A DNA stretch of 10,563 bases, from NCBI GenBank assembly GCA_020851395.1, contig JADZCW010000177.1:1-10563 (forward strand), read 5' to 3'. Position numbers and translations under genes: made by a program. The stretch is from Phycisphaeraceae bacterium. GTDB taxonomy: Bacteria; Planctomycetota; Phycisphaerae; Phycisphaerales; Phycisphaeraceae. Within the stretch, counting starts at the first letter, position 1. Every line of letters starts with the position of its first letter. Shown here one piece after another: positions 1 through 6,510 of this stretch. The notes under the pieces are model-generated. The model did not search any database. It had not been told where the DNA came from and saw nothing but the letters and a program-made list of their open reading frames with translations.

Positions 1-49
1 CTACTTACCGGCCGGTTGCAGAAGAAGCCGGCCCCACGGTTCACGCGAG

Positions 50-84
50 ACGCCGCTGAGACACCTCGGCGGCGTTGTCGTTTT
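50..84 (+). terminator. Hairpin terminator upstream of the hyp operon
   Basis: The left arm GCCGCTGAG (52-60) pairs with CTCGGCGGC (65-73) around the loop ACAC. The pairing includes one G-U wobble, and flanking C-G and A-T pairs lengthen the stem. The T-containing run GTTGTCGTTTTAT follows. This fits an intrinsic terminator for a plus-strand gene lying left of the window, and it would insulate the hyp operon. The right arm and its flank (65-82) are identical to 6451-6468 after hypB. The direction is inferred from the T-run. Confidence 0.6.
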
Positions 85-190
85 ATACGCCAGTTTCACC
101 AAGAGCTTACGACACCAGTCCGCAAGGGAGGCGGTCTCTGGGCCGCCAGAGCTCATAAGTGACGGAAGCGGCGCGGGATCAGGTATGGTC

Positions 191-219
191 TTGCCCTCGC
201 GATAAAAAGGCGGTATCAT
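191..219 (+). promoter_or_regulatory. Candidate sigma70 promoter of the hyp operon
   Basis: A -35 box TTGCCC (191-196, 4 of 6 consensus bases) and a -10 box TATCAT (214-219, 5 of 6) are separated by exactly 17 bases. Transcription would begin near 226 and give a leader of about 37 bases before hypF. No other good promoter was seen between the hairpin at 50-84 and hypF. The stretch 85-190 shows only a weak 5-bp inverted repeat (130-147) and nothing else recognisable. Confidence 0.55.
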
Positions 220-262
220 CGTTTTTGTCTGGTTTCGTCATCCGCGGTCATGGGGGAAAATC

Positions 263-2641
263 ATGGATCCCGCGGTGATGAGCGGTGAACAACCCGAGCG
301 CCGGCAATGGACCATCCGGGGCCAGGTGCAGGGTGTCGGGCTTCGACCGCAGGTCTTGCGTCTCGCCGAGGACCTGAACCTGAGAGGTTTCATCCGTAAC
401 GACGTTCGAGGCGTGAGCATCGAAGCTCAGGGAAGCGCAGCACGACTTGAGCGTTTCTCGCGGGCCCTGGAGTCCGAGCGGCCGCCGCTTGCATGCTTCG
501 AAGCGGTGGAGGTTCGGACGGTGCCGTTGCGTCGGGACGAGGAGGGGTTTCGCATCGAGGCGTCCCGGTCGGATGCGTCGGAGGATGCCGTGAGCGCCCA
601 GGTCGCGGTGGACACGGCGCTGTGCGAGGACTGCCTTCGTGAGCTGTTGGACCCCGGCGACCGACGGCGCGGGCATGGGTTGATCACGTGCACGAACTGC
701 GGGCCGCGATTCAGCATCATCCGGGCCGTGCCATACGATCGGTCGAACACGACAATGGCGTCGTTCGCGATGTGCGTGTCGTGTCACGGGGAATACACGT
801 GCCGGTCGGACCGGCGATTCCATGCTCAGTCGATTGCCTGTCCCTTGTGCGGCCCGCGCGTGGAGCTGGTCGAGGCCGGGGGATCGAAGGTTCAGGGCGA
901 CGCGGTGGTTCTGGCGGCCCGGGCGCTGGAGGAAGAGCGGATCGTGGCGATCAAGGGCCTGGGCGGCTTCCACCTGGCGGTGCGCGCCGATCGGCAGGAC
1001 GCGGTGGCGCGGCTTCGTCGGCTCAAGAGGCGTGAGGCCAAGCCGTTGGCGTTGATGGTGCGTGACATGGGCGCGGCGGAACGGCTGGTCAGGCTCGGCG
1101 CGGAGGCTCGTCGTCTGATGCGGTCGCCGGTCTGCCCCATCGTGCTGGCGCCGCGTGCGGCCCAGTCGCCCGTCGCCGAGGCGGTGGCGCCGGGGAACCA
1201 TCGTCTGGGGGTCATGCTCCCTTACACCCCTATCCACCACCTGCTGTTCGACGAGCTGGACCGCTCGATCGACGCGTTGGTGATGACCAGCGCCAACGCC
1301 AGCGATGAGCCGTTGGTGATCGACAACCGCGAGGCGGTGTCGCGGCTGGCGGGCGTCTGCGACCTGATGCTCTGGCACGATCGGCCGATCCATCGCTGCG
1401 TGGATGATTCGGTCGTGCTGGACTCGGGCGAGGGGCAGCCCCCCCAGCCGGTGCGGCGGTCGCGCGGCTACGCCCCCGGAAGCATCAGGCTGACGACCAC
1501 GAGCAAGTCCGTCGGTCTGTGCGTGGGCGGGGACCTCAAGAACACGGTCGCGGTCGTGCGCGGCGACCACGTCATGCTCAGCCAGCACCTGGGCGATCTC
1601 CGACACGCGCTGGCGTTTGAGTATTTCACGCGAACGATCGCTGATCTGTGCGATCTATTCGCTGTACGACCGCAATGGATCGCACACGACCTGCACCCGG
1701 GGTACCTGAGCACGAAGCATGCGCAGCGGCTGGCGGCCCAGGCCGGCATCCCGCTGATCCCGGTGCAGCATCACCACGCGCACGCCGCTGCGGTGCTGGC
1801 AGAGCATGGCTACACGGGCAAAGCGCTGGCCGTCGTGTGCGACGGCGCGGGCTACGGGTCCGATGGCGCGTTCTGGGGCGGTGAGCTGCTGCTGGCGCAG
1901 CCGCCGCACTTTGAGCGTCTGGCCCACCTGGATCGGCTGCGCCTGCCGGGAGGCGACGCCGCGGCGCGCGACACCCGTCGCTGCGCGATGGCGCTGCTGC
2001 ACCGGGCGCTGGGCGATGATTTCGATCGTCACCCCGCCGCGGCCCGCCTGATGCCGAACGCAGATGAACGAGGGCTGCTGGCCACGATGATCCGCCGGGA
2101 CGTCAACTGCCCCCTGAGCAGCGCCGCCGGCCGGTTGTTCGACGGGGTGGCGGCGCTGCTGGGCGTGTGCGAGCGGAATGATTTCGAGGGGCAGGCGGCG
2201 ATAATGCTGGAATCGATGTCCGAGCCCGTGGCCGAAGGGCTCGAGCCTCGCCCGATGTTCCACCTGCGCCGCGACGATGCCCCTGCGGTGATCGATCCGT
2301 CGCCACTGGTGCGAGCGATCATCGACGATCCTGCCGGCCGGCAGTCCCCTGCCCAATGGTCGGCGATCTTCCATGACCAGTTAGCCATGGTCTGGGTCGA
2401 GAATATCCTGCATTTCAGCGAGCGACTGGGCGTGCGCACCGTCGCTCTTTCCGGCGGTGTCTTCAACAACCAGAGACTGACCCGATCCGTGACCGCTCCG
2501 TGCCAACAGCACGGGCTGACCGTGCTGCGTCACCAGCGCGTTCCCGCCGGCGACGGTGGGCTGGCGCTTGGACAAGCGGCGGTCGCGACGGCGACAGGAT
2601 CACCCCCTCGTAATGTGTTGAGACATTCATTATGTGTCTAG
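263..2641 (+). CDS. hypF: Carbamoyltransferase HypF, [NiFe]-hydrogenase maturation
   Basis: HypF takes the carbamoyl group of carbamoyl phosphate, activates it with ATP and passes it to the C-terminal cysteine of HypE. It is the first step in making the active-site CN ligands, in the cytoplasm. All four family domains are visible in the 792 residues. The acylphosphatase domain has VQGVGLRP (22-29, catalytic Arg28) and Asn46. Two zinc fingers of the C-x2-C-x18-C-x2-C type use Cys121/124/143/146 and Cys171/174/193/196. A YrdC-like domain starts near AIKGLGGFHLAV (229-240). A Kae1-like domain has HHHAH (503-507), DGAGYGSDGAFWGGE (527-541), SGGVFNN (730-736) and GDGGLALGQ (763-771). The length is slightly above the usual 750 or so. 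The ATG at 263 follows GGGGGA (252-257); an in-frame ATG at 278 is less well placed. The last 10 bases overlap hypC. Confidence 0.97.
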   Translation: MDPAVMSGEQPERRQWTIRGQVQGVGLRPQVLRLAEDLNLRGFIRNDVRGVSIEAQGSAARLERFSRALESERPPLACFEAVEVRTVPLRRDEEGFRIEASRSDASEDAVSAQVAVDTALCEDCLRELLDPGDRRRGHGLITCTNCGPRFSIIRAVPYDRSNTTMASFAMCVSCHGEYTCRSDRRFHAQSIACPLCGPRVELVEAGGSKVQGDAVVLAARALEEERIVAIKGLGGFHLAVRADRQDAVARLRRLKRREAKPLALMVRDMGAAERLVRLGAEARRLMRSPVCPIVLAPRAAQSPVAEAVAPGNHRLGVMLPYTPIHHLLFDELDRSIDALVMTSANASDEPLVIDNREAVSRLAGVCDLMLWHDRPIHRCVDDSVVLDSGEGQPPQPVRRSRGYAPGSIRLTTTSKSVGLCVGGDLKNTVAVVRGDHVMLSQHLGDLRHALAFEYFTRTIADLCDLFAVRPQWIAHDLHPGYLSTKHAQRLAAQAGIPLIPVQHHHAHAAAVLAEHGYTGKALAVVCDGAGYGSDGAFWGGELLLAQPPHFERLAHLDRLRLPGGDAAARDTRRCAMALLHRALGDDFDRHPAAARLMPNADERGLLATMIRRDVNCPLSSAAGRLFDGVAALLGVCERNDFEGQAAIMLESMSEPVAEGLEPRPMFHLRRDDAPAVIDPSPLVRAIIDDPAGRQSPAQWSAIFHDQLAMVWVENILHFSERLGVRTVALSGGVFNNQRLTRSVTAPCQQHGLTVLRHQRVPAGDGGLALGQAAVATATGSPPRNVLRHSLCV

Positions 2642-2856
2642 CGGTGCCCGCCCAACTGGTGAGTTGCCACGGCGAGGAAGCCGTGGCCGACATGCACGGC
2701 AACCGAGTGCGCGTGAGCACCCTCATGACGCCGGACGTCGGCCCGGGGGACTGGGTTCTTGTTCACGCCGGCTTCGCCATCCAGCGCCTGGATGCCGAGC
2801 AGGCGCGGGCGACGTTCGCCGTGATCCGCGACGCGGACGCGCGTGAGACAGGATGA
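2632..2856 (+). CDS. hypC: Hydrogenase maturation chaperone HypC
   Basis: HypC is a small cytoplasmic chaperone. It binds HypD, holds the iron bearing CN and CO ligands, and delivers it to the hydrogenase large-subunit precursor. The 74-residue product starts MCLAVPAQLV, with the essential Cys2 exposed once the initiator Met is removed. It ends in the family pattern GDWVLVHAGFAIQRLDAEQA (41-60). The length matches the family. The start lies inside the end of hypF with no clear ribosome-binding site, so translation is probably coupled to hypF. The stop overlaps the hypD start as ATGA. Confidence 0.96.
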   Translation: MCLAVPAQLVSCHGEEAVADMHGNRVRVSTLMTPDVGPGDWVLVHAGFAIQRLDAEQARATFAVIRDADARETG

Positions 2857-3986
2857 CCATGATGGGATCCGGCTCAGACCTCTGCACGTCGCTGTCGCGT
2901 CTGCGCGTCTCGGCCGGGTCGGCCGGCCGGGAATTGGTCTTCATGGAGGTGTGCGGGACGCACACGACCAGCGCCTTCCGCAGCGGGCTGCACAGCCTGA
3001 TGCCGGACAACGTGACGCTGCTGAGCGGGCCGGGCTGTCCCGTGTGCGTGACGGCGCAGGGGGATATCGACCTGCTGATCGAGCTGGCGCAGCAGCCCCA
3101 GGTGACCCTCTGCACCTACGGAGACATGCTGCGTGTGCCGGGGGCTCGAGGCAGCCTCGAAACCGCGCGGGGCCATGGGGCCTCGGTTCGTATCGTCTAC
3201 GGCGCGATGGACGCACTGGCGTTCGCTGAGCAGCACCCGGATCGTCAGGTCGTGCTGGCGTCGGTGGGGTTTGAGACGACGGCGCCCGGTGCGGCGGCGG
3301 CCATCCTCACCGCCCAACGCCGGCATGTCGTCAACTTCACGGTGCTGGCCAGCCACAAGCGCGTCGTCCCCGCGATGCTGGCGCTGCTTCGCGCGGGCGA
3401 GGTTCGCCTGGATGGGTTCCTTTGTCCGGGACACGTCTCGGTGATCATCGGCTCGGAGGTCTATCGCCCGATCGTTGAAGATCACGGGTTGCCGTGCGTG
3501 GTCGCGGGGTTTGAGCCCGTGCAGATGGCCGCGGCCCTGGCGGAGCTTACCGAGCAGGCGTGCGGCCGCCGTGCCGAACTGATCAACCAGTACATCGAGG
3601 CGGTGACGTCGACCGGCAACCGCACGGCGCAATTGCTCCTGGACGAAGTGTTCGAGCCGGCCGAGGTGCGATGGCGCGGCTTAGGCACTATCCCCGAGAG
3701 CGGGTTGGTCATCAGGAACAAGTACCAAGCGTTCGACGCCCAGAGCCGGTTCAACCTGGCGCCCGCGGAAGACCACGAGCCCAGGGGGTGCCTCTGCGGG
3801 CAGGTGATCACGGGCAAGGCGACGCCCCGCGACTGCAAGCTGTTCGGCACGACCTGCACGCCGGTGCATCCGATCGGCCCGTGCATGGTCAGCTCGGAGG
3901 GCACGTGCCAGGCCTGGTTCAAGTACCGAGGGGCGGGGACGTGCCCGGGACGTACCGCGCGGCGGGGGCAGGAGGTCAGGGCATGA
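2853..3986 (+). CDS. hypD: Hydrogenase Fe(CN)2CO assembly scaffold HypD
   Basis: HypD is an iron-sulfur protein. With HypC it is the scaffold on which the Fe(CN)2CO group is built, receiving cyanide from HypE. The 377-residue product shows the conserved family blocks: MEVCGTHT (31-38, Cys34), GPGCPVC (59-65, Cys62 and Cys65), CTYGD (87-91), GFETTAP (139-145) and CPGHVS (191-196). The cysteine-rich C-terminus has Cys313, 315, 328, 335, 344 and 352, which include the [4Fe-4S] ligands. No key residue is obviously missing. It overlaps hypC and hypE by four bases each, so the three products are probably made in coordinated amounts. Confidence 0.97.
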   Translation: MTMMGSGSDLCTSLSRLRVSAGSAGRELVFMEVCGTHTTSAFRSGLHSLMPDNVTLLSGPGCPVCVTAQGDIDLLIELAQQPQVTLCTYGDMLRVPGARGSLETARGHGASVRIVYGAMDALAFAEQHPDRQVVLASVGFETTAPGAAAAILTAQRRHVVNFTVLASHKRVVPAMLALLRAGEVRLDGFLCPGHVSVIIGSEVYRPIVEDHGLPCVVAGFEPVQMAAALAELTEQACGRRAELINQYIEAVTSTGNRTAQLLLDEVFEPAEVRWRGLGTIPESGLVIRNKYQAFDAQSRFNLAPAEDHEPRGCLCGQVITGKATPRDCKLFGTTCTPVHPIGPCMVSSEGTCQAWFKYRGAGTCPGRTARRGQEVRA

Positions 3987-5002
3987 ACACGCGGCAAGGC
4001 CACGTCGTGCTGGCGCACGGCGGCGGAGGCCAGATGACCGACGACCTGCTCCGTCAGGCGGTGCTGCCGCGTCTGGGCAACGCCGTGCTGGGCGAGCTGC
4101 TGGATTCGGGGATCCTTCCCTCGGTCGGGCAGGACAAGCTCGCGCTGACCATCGATGGGTACGTCGTGCAGCCGTGGCGATTCCCCGGCGGCGACATCGG
4201 ACGGTTGGCGGTGTGCGGCACGGTCAATGACCTGGCGGTCTGCGGGGCCGTGCCGATGGGTCTGGCGTTGGGGCTGATCATCTCGGAGGGATTCGCCGTC
4301 GAGGAGATCGAGACGATCCTCGACTCGATCGCCCGGGCCGCCGACGAGGCCGGCGTGAAGGTGGTGACCGGCGACACGAAGGTGGTCAATCGGGGCAACG
4401 ACCAGGACATCTTCGTCAGCACCGCCGGGGTCGGTCGCGTGGCGACGGGCCGGCGCGTCAGCCCTGACCTTGTGCAACCGGGCGACAAGATCCTCATTAA
4501 CGGCGCCATCGGCGAGCATGGTCTGACGGTGATGCTCGCGAGGGAGATGCCCGAGGTGCACTCGAGGCTGACCAGCGACGTTGCACCGCTCAATGGGCTG
4601 ATCGAGCACCTGATGCATGTCGTGCCCGACGTCGTCTTCATGCGGGACCCGACGCGCGCGGGCCTGGCGGGCGTGGCGGTCGATCTGGCGGAGCGCAGCG
4701 GCTGGCGCGTCACGCTCGAGGAGTCGGCGATCCCCGTGCGTCCGGTCGCGGAGCACGCGGCCGAGATGCTCGGGCTCGACGTGCTGGAGGTCGCCAACGA
4801 GGGCAAGGTGGTGATCGTGGTGCGTCCGCGGGAGGCGGAGCACGCCCTGACGGCCCTGCGCGGTCATCCGCTGGGCAGGGACGCGGCGGTGATCGGCGAG
4901 ATCGCTGACGTCGCGGACGGCATGTGCGAGCTGCGCACGAGCATCGGCGGCCGGCGGGTGGTCCAGAAACCTTATGGCGAACAACTGCCCCGGATCTGCT
5001 GA
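3983..5002 (+). CDS. hypE: Carbamoyl dehydratase HypE, CN-ligand synthesis
   Basis: HypE carries the carbamoyl group from HypF on its C-terminal cysteine and dehydrates it with ATP to a thiocyanate, the donor of the CN ligands. The 339-residue product belongs to the PurM/AIR-synthetase fold. It has a Gly-rich AHGGGGQMTDDLL (11-23), FPGGDIGRLAVCGTVNDLA (67-85), VTGDTKVV (128-135), MRDPTRAGLAG (220-230) and VANEGK (270-275). It ends in PRIC, with Cys339 as the carrier residue. The start at 3983 follows a strong GGAGG (3971-3975) and overlaps the hypD stop as ATGA. The same frame stays open far upstream inside hypD, but homology begins only here. A 310-base interval follows before hypA, the only gap in the operon. 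Confidence 0.97.
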   Translation: MNTRQGHVVLAHGGGGQMTDDLLRQAVLPRLGNAVLGELLDSGILPSVGQDKLALTIDGYVVQPWRFPGGDIGRLAVCGTVNDLAVCGAVPMGLALGLIISEGFAVEEIETILDSIARAADEAGVKVVTGDTKVVNRGNDQDIFVSTAGVGRVATGRRVSPDLVQPGDKILINGAIGEHGLTVMLAREMPEVHSRLTSDVAPLNGLIEHLMHVVPDVVFMRDPTRAGLAGVAVDLAERSGWRVTLEESAIPVRPVAEHAAEMLGLDVLEVANEGKVVIVVRPREAEHALTALRGHPLGRDAAVIGEIADVADGMCELRTSIGGRRVVQKPYGEQLPRIC

Positions 5003-5023
5003 GGGGGCGGAGAGGAAGCTGAC

Positions 5024-5320
5024 ATGCATCCAGGCGATGGAGTCGTGACGCCGGCTCGTGCGGTCTTGGGGTTGGGCGTGGCGGGTCGGGTCGCCCCGTG
5101 GCGTCGGCTGGGGATGCTTCCGCCGCGAGCGCGATTGCTCCGGGCGACGATCGGCCGCTCACAAGTCGGCGGTCCGATGTCCGACGCGGCGCGTGCGGTG
5201 GTGCGCGGGGCGTCGGATCGGATCGGGTACCGGACCGGCCGTTGGCGAGCGGGGGTCGGGGTCGCCGGGTCGGCACGTGTCGTCGAGGATCCGTCAAGCG
5301 GAGTGGCGGGCGATGCATGA
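5024..5320 (+). CDS. Possible small protein encoded between hypE and hypA
   Basis: This 98-codon frame starts 21 bases after the hypE stop, behind GGAGAGGAAG (5009-5018). It ends on a TGA at 5318-5320 that overlaps the hypA start by eight bases, so it closes the only gap in the operon with the same stop/start overlap used elsewhere in it. I recognise no family. The product is rich in Gly, Ala, Val and Arg, has no cysteine, no clear signal peptide and no convincing membrane segment. Against it, my hand count gives G or C at the third position in about 73 of 98 codons, lower than the start of hypE (about 55 of 62). The hypA frame and one minus-strand frame are also open here. It may be a novel small gene, a decayed one or an untranslated spacer. 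Confidence 0.35.
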   Translation: MHPGDGVVTPARAVLGLGVAGRVAPWRRLGMLPPRARLLRATIGRSQVGGPMSDAARAVVRGASDRIGYRTGRWRAGVGVAGSARVVEDPSSGVAGDA

Positions 5321-5588
5321 GCTCTCGATCGCCTGGATGCTGTTGGAACAGGTGCGTCGTCACACGCCGGGGGGCGTCACGGTGCGGCGGGTGCGCGTGC
5401 GAGTCGGGGCGCTGCGAGGGATCGATGCTGATACCATGGGATTCGCGTGGCAGGCCGCGACGAGCGGCACCCCGCTGCAGGACAGCCAGTTGGAGGTTGA
5501 GACGCGGGATCGGAGCGACGAGCTGATGCTGCTGAGCGTCGAGGTCGAGGAGCCCGGGCGGACGCCCGGGGACGAGGGATGCAGATAA
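5313..5588 (+). CDS. hypA: Nickel chaperone HypA lacking the zinc-binding loop
   Basis: HypA works with HypB to insert nickel into the hydrogenase large subunit. The N-terminus MHELSIAWMLLEQV keeps the Met1-His2-Glu3 nickel site, and VRRVRVRVGALRGID (24-38) matches the family core. However, the product is 91 residues against the usual 113-118. The zinc domain (two CxxC pairs) is absent: the strand ending QLEVETR (59-65) runs straight into DELMLLSVEVEE (69-80), which normally follows the zinc loop. The loss is in frame and clean on both sides. A tail, PGRTPGDEGCR, adds a lone Cys90. The start at 5313 has GGAGTGG (5300-5306). Upstream extension in this frame is rejected because nickel binding needs the N-terminal MHE. 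The gene overlaps hypB by 10 bases. The family is certain; function without zinc is uncertain. Confidence 0.88.
   Translation: MHELSIAWMLLEQVRRHTPGGVTVRRVRVRVGALRGIDADTMGFAWQAATSGTPLQDSQLEVETRDRSDELMLLSVEVEEPGRTPGDEGCR
5553..5570 (+). promoter_or_regulatory. Hairpin at the hypA-hypB junction
   Basis: CCCGGGC (5553-5559) and GCCCGGG (5564-5570) form a perfect 7-bp G+C stem around GGAC. It ends eight bases before the hypB ATG. Its right arm holds part of the purine run that would serve as the hypB ribosome-binding site. A ribosome finishing hypA would open it, so it may couple hypB translation to hypA. This role is inferred. Confidence 0.35.
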
Positions 5589-6250
5589 GCATTGTCGAGA
5601 ACGTGCTCAAGCTCAACGACGAGATCGCGGGCCTGAACCGCGAGCGTCTCCGCGGGGCGGGGGTGTTCACGTTCAACCTGATCGGGGCTCCGGGGAGCGG
5701 CAAGACGATGCTGCTGGAGGCGACGCTGCGCCGGCTCAAGGGCCGGGTGCGCGCCGCGGTGTGCGTCGGGGACCTGACCACGGCCCGCGACGCCCACCGC
5801 CTGGCACACTGGTGCGACCAGGTCGTGCAGGTCAACACGGGCAAGGGCTGTCACCTCGACGCCAACCAGGTCCGCCAGGCGATGCAGCGGATCGATTTTC
5901 GCGGGGTGGAGTTGTTCATCATCGAGAACGTGGGCAATCTGATCTGCCCGGTGGGATTCGACCTGGGGCAGGACGTCAAGGTCGGCATGTTCAGCGTCAG
6001 CGAGGGTGATGACAAGGCCGCCAAGCACCCTTACCTCGTGCAGGAGGCGGCGGTGTTGCTGCTGAACAAGACGGACCTGCTGCCTTACGTGCCGTTTGAT
6101 CTCGAGCAATTCCGGGCGGATGTTCGGGGTCTGAAGCCTCGCGTGCCGTTGATCGAGGTCAGCGCCAAGAACGATGACCTGGCTGGTTGGCTCGATTGGG
6201 TTAATCAGCAGGTGGACGCGACGGGGCGTGGTGCGGCTGAGAGACGATGA
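5579..6250 (+). CDS. hypB: Nickel-inserting GTPase HypB
   Basis: HypB is a SIMIBI-class GTPase that drives nickel delivery with HypA. The 223-residue product has the P-loop GAPGSGKT (36-43), GDLTTARDAHRL (64-75), VNTGKGCHLDA (85-95), FIIENVGNLICP (113-124) and the guanine-specificity motif NKTD (163-166). Cys91-His92 and Cys123 are the expected metal-binding residues of the G-domain. The N-terminal CxxCGC high-affinity nickel motif and the His-rich stretch of some HypB proteins are absent, which is a common variant. The ATG at 5579 lies inside the end of hypA. The stop overlaps another ATG (6247), but the frame behind it is not convincing. It is the last clear gene of the operon. Confidence 0.96.
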   Translation: MQISIVENVLKLNDEIAGLNRERLRGAGVFTFNLIGAPGSGKTMLLEATLRRLKGRVRAAVCVGDLTTARDAHRLAHWCDQVVQVNTGKGCHLDANQVRQAMQRIDFRGVELFIIENVGNLICPVGFDLGQDVKVGMFSVSEGDDKAAKHPYLVQEAAVLLLNKTDLLPYVPFDLEQFRADVRGLKPRVPLIEVSAKNDDLAGWLDWVNQQVDATGRGAAERR

Positions 6251-6433
6251 GCATCGTCAGGGCCGTCGAGGCCGAGCGGCCGTGGGGTGAGCATGAGATC
6301 AGCGAGGCGAGCGTTCAATCCATGGCGATGTCGTCGGCGATTGTGACACCGGGGAGGGTGGACGGGCTCGCGAGTTCGTCGGCCGGTTCCCGATCAGGCC
6401 GCGTGAAGAAGCCCGCGCGGCTCGTTAGACGGC

Positions 6434-6468
6434 CAACGCCGCCGAGAGGGCTCGGCGGCGTTGTCGTT
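6434..6468. terminator. Hairpin between hypB and the convergent PEP-CTERM gene
   Basis: A perfect 13-bp inverted repeat pairs CAACGCCGCCGAG (6434-6446) with CTCGGCGGCGTTG (6451-6463) around AGGG. It sits between the hypB stop and the end of the minus-strand gene at 6511, where a terminator serving both strands is expected. The T-run on the plus side is short (TCGTTGC), and none is seen on the minus side. Its right arm and flank (6451-6468) are identical to 65-82. Apart from this hairpin, the 260-base gap 6251-6510 shows nothing I can support. Confidence 0.6.
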
Positions 6469-6510
6469 GCGAGACCAGGTCGTCGGCAGGGGCCGAGCCC
6501 CCGCGTGGGT

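Noticed and set aside
1..219. 72-codon open frame on the minus strand
   Set aside because: It has no ribosome-binding site, its start coincides with the hypF -10 box, it runs through the terminator hairpin and it resembles no family.
248..1606. 452-codon open frame antisense to hypF
   Set aside because: It is an Arg/His/Pro-rich by-product of GC-rich codon use opposite a certain gene, without any domain pattern.
2611..2632. Small inverted repeats (AATGT/ACATT, TAATG/CATTA) just before the hypC start
   Set aside because: Stems of five A+T-rich base pairs are too weak and too likely by chance to call a regulatory structure.
3560..3982. Upstream in-frame extension of hypE inside hypD
   Set aside because: HypE homology starts at 3983, where a strong GGAGG and the ATGA overlap with hypD mark the real start.
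3482..5029. 515-codon open frame antisense to hypD and hypE
   Set aside because: It has the same Arg/His/Pro-rich antisense composition and lies opposite two highly conserved genes.
5058..5312. Upstream in-frame extension of hypA
   Set aside because: HypA needs MHE at its N-terminus to bind nickel, and the extension is Arg/Trp/Cys-rich and unlike any known domain.
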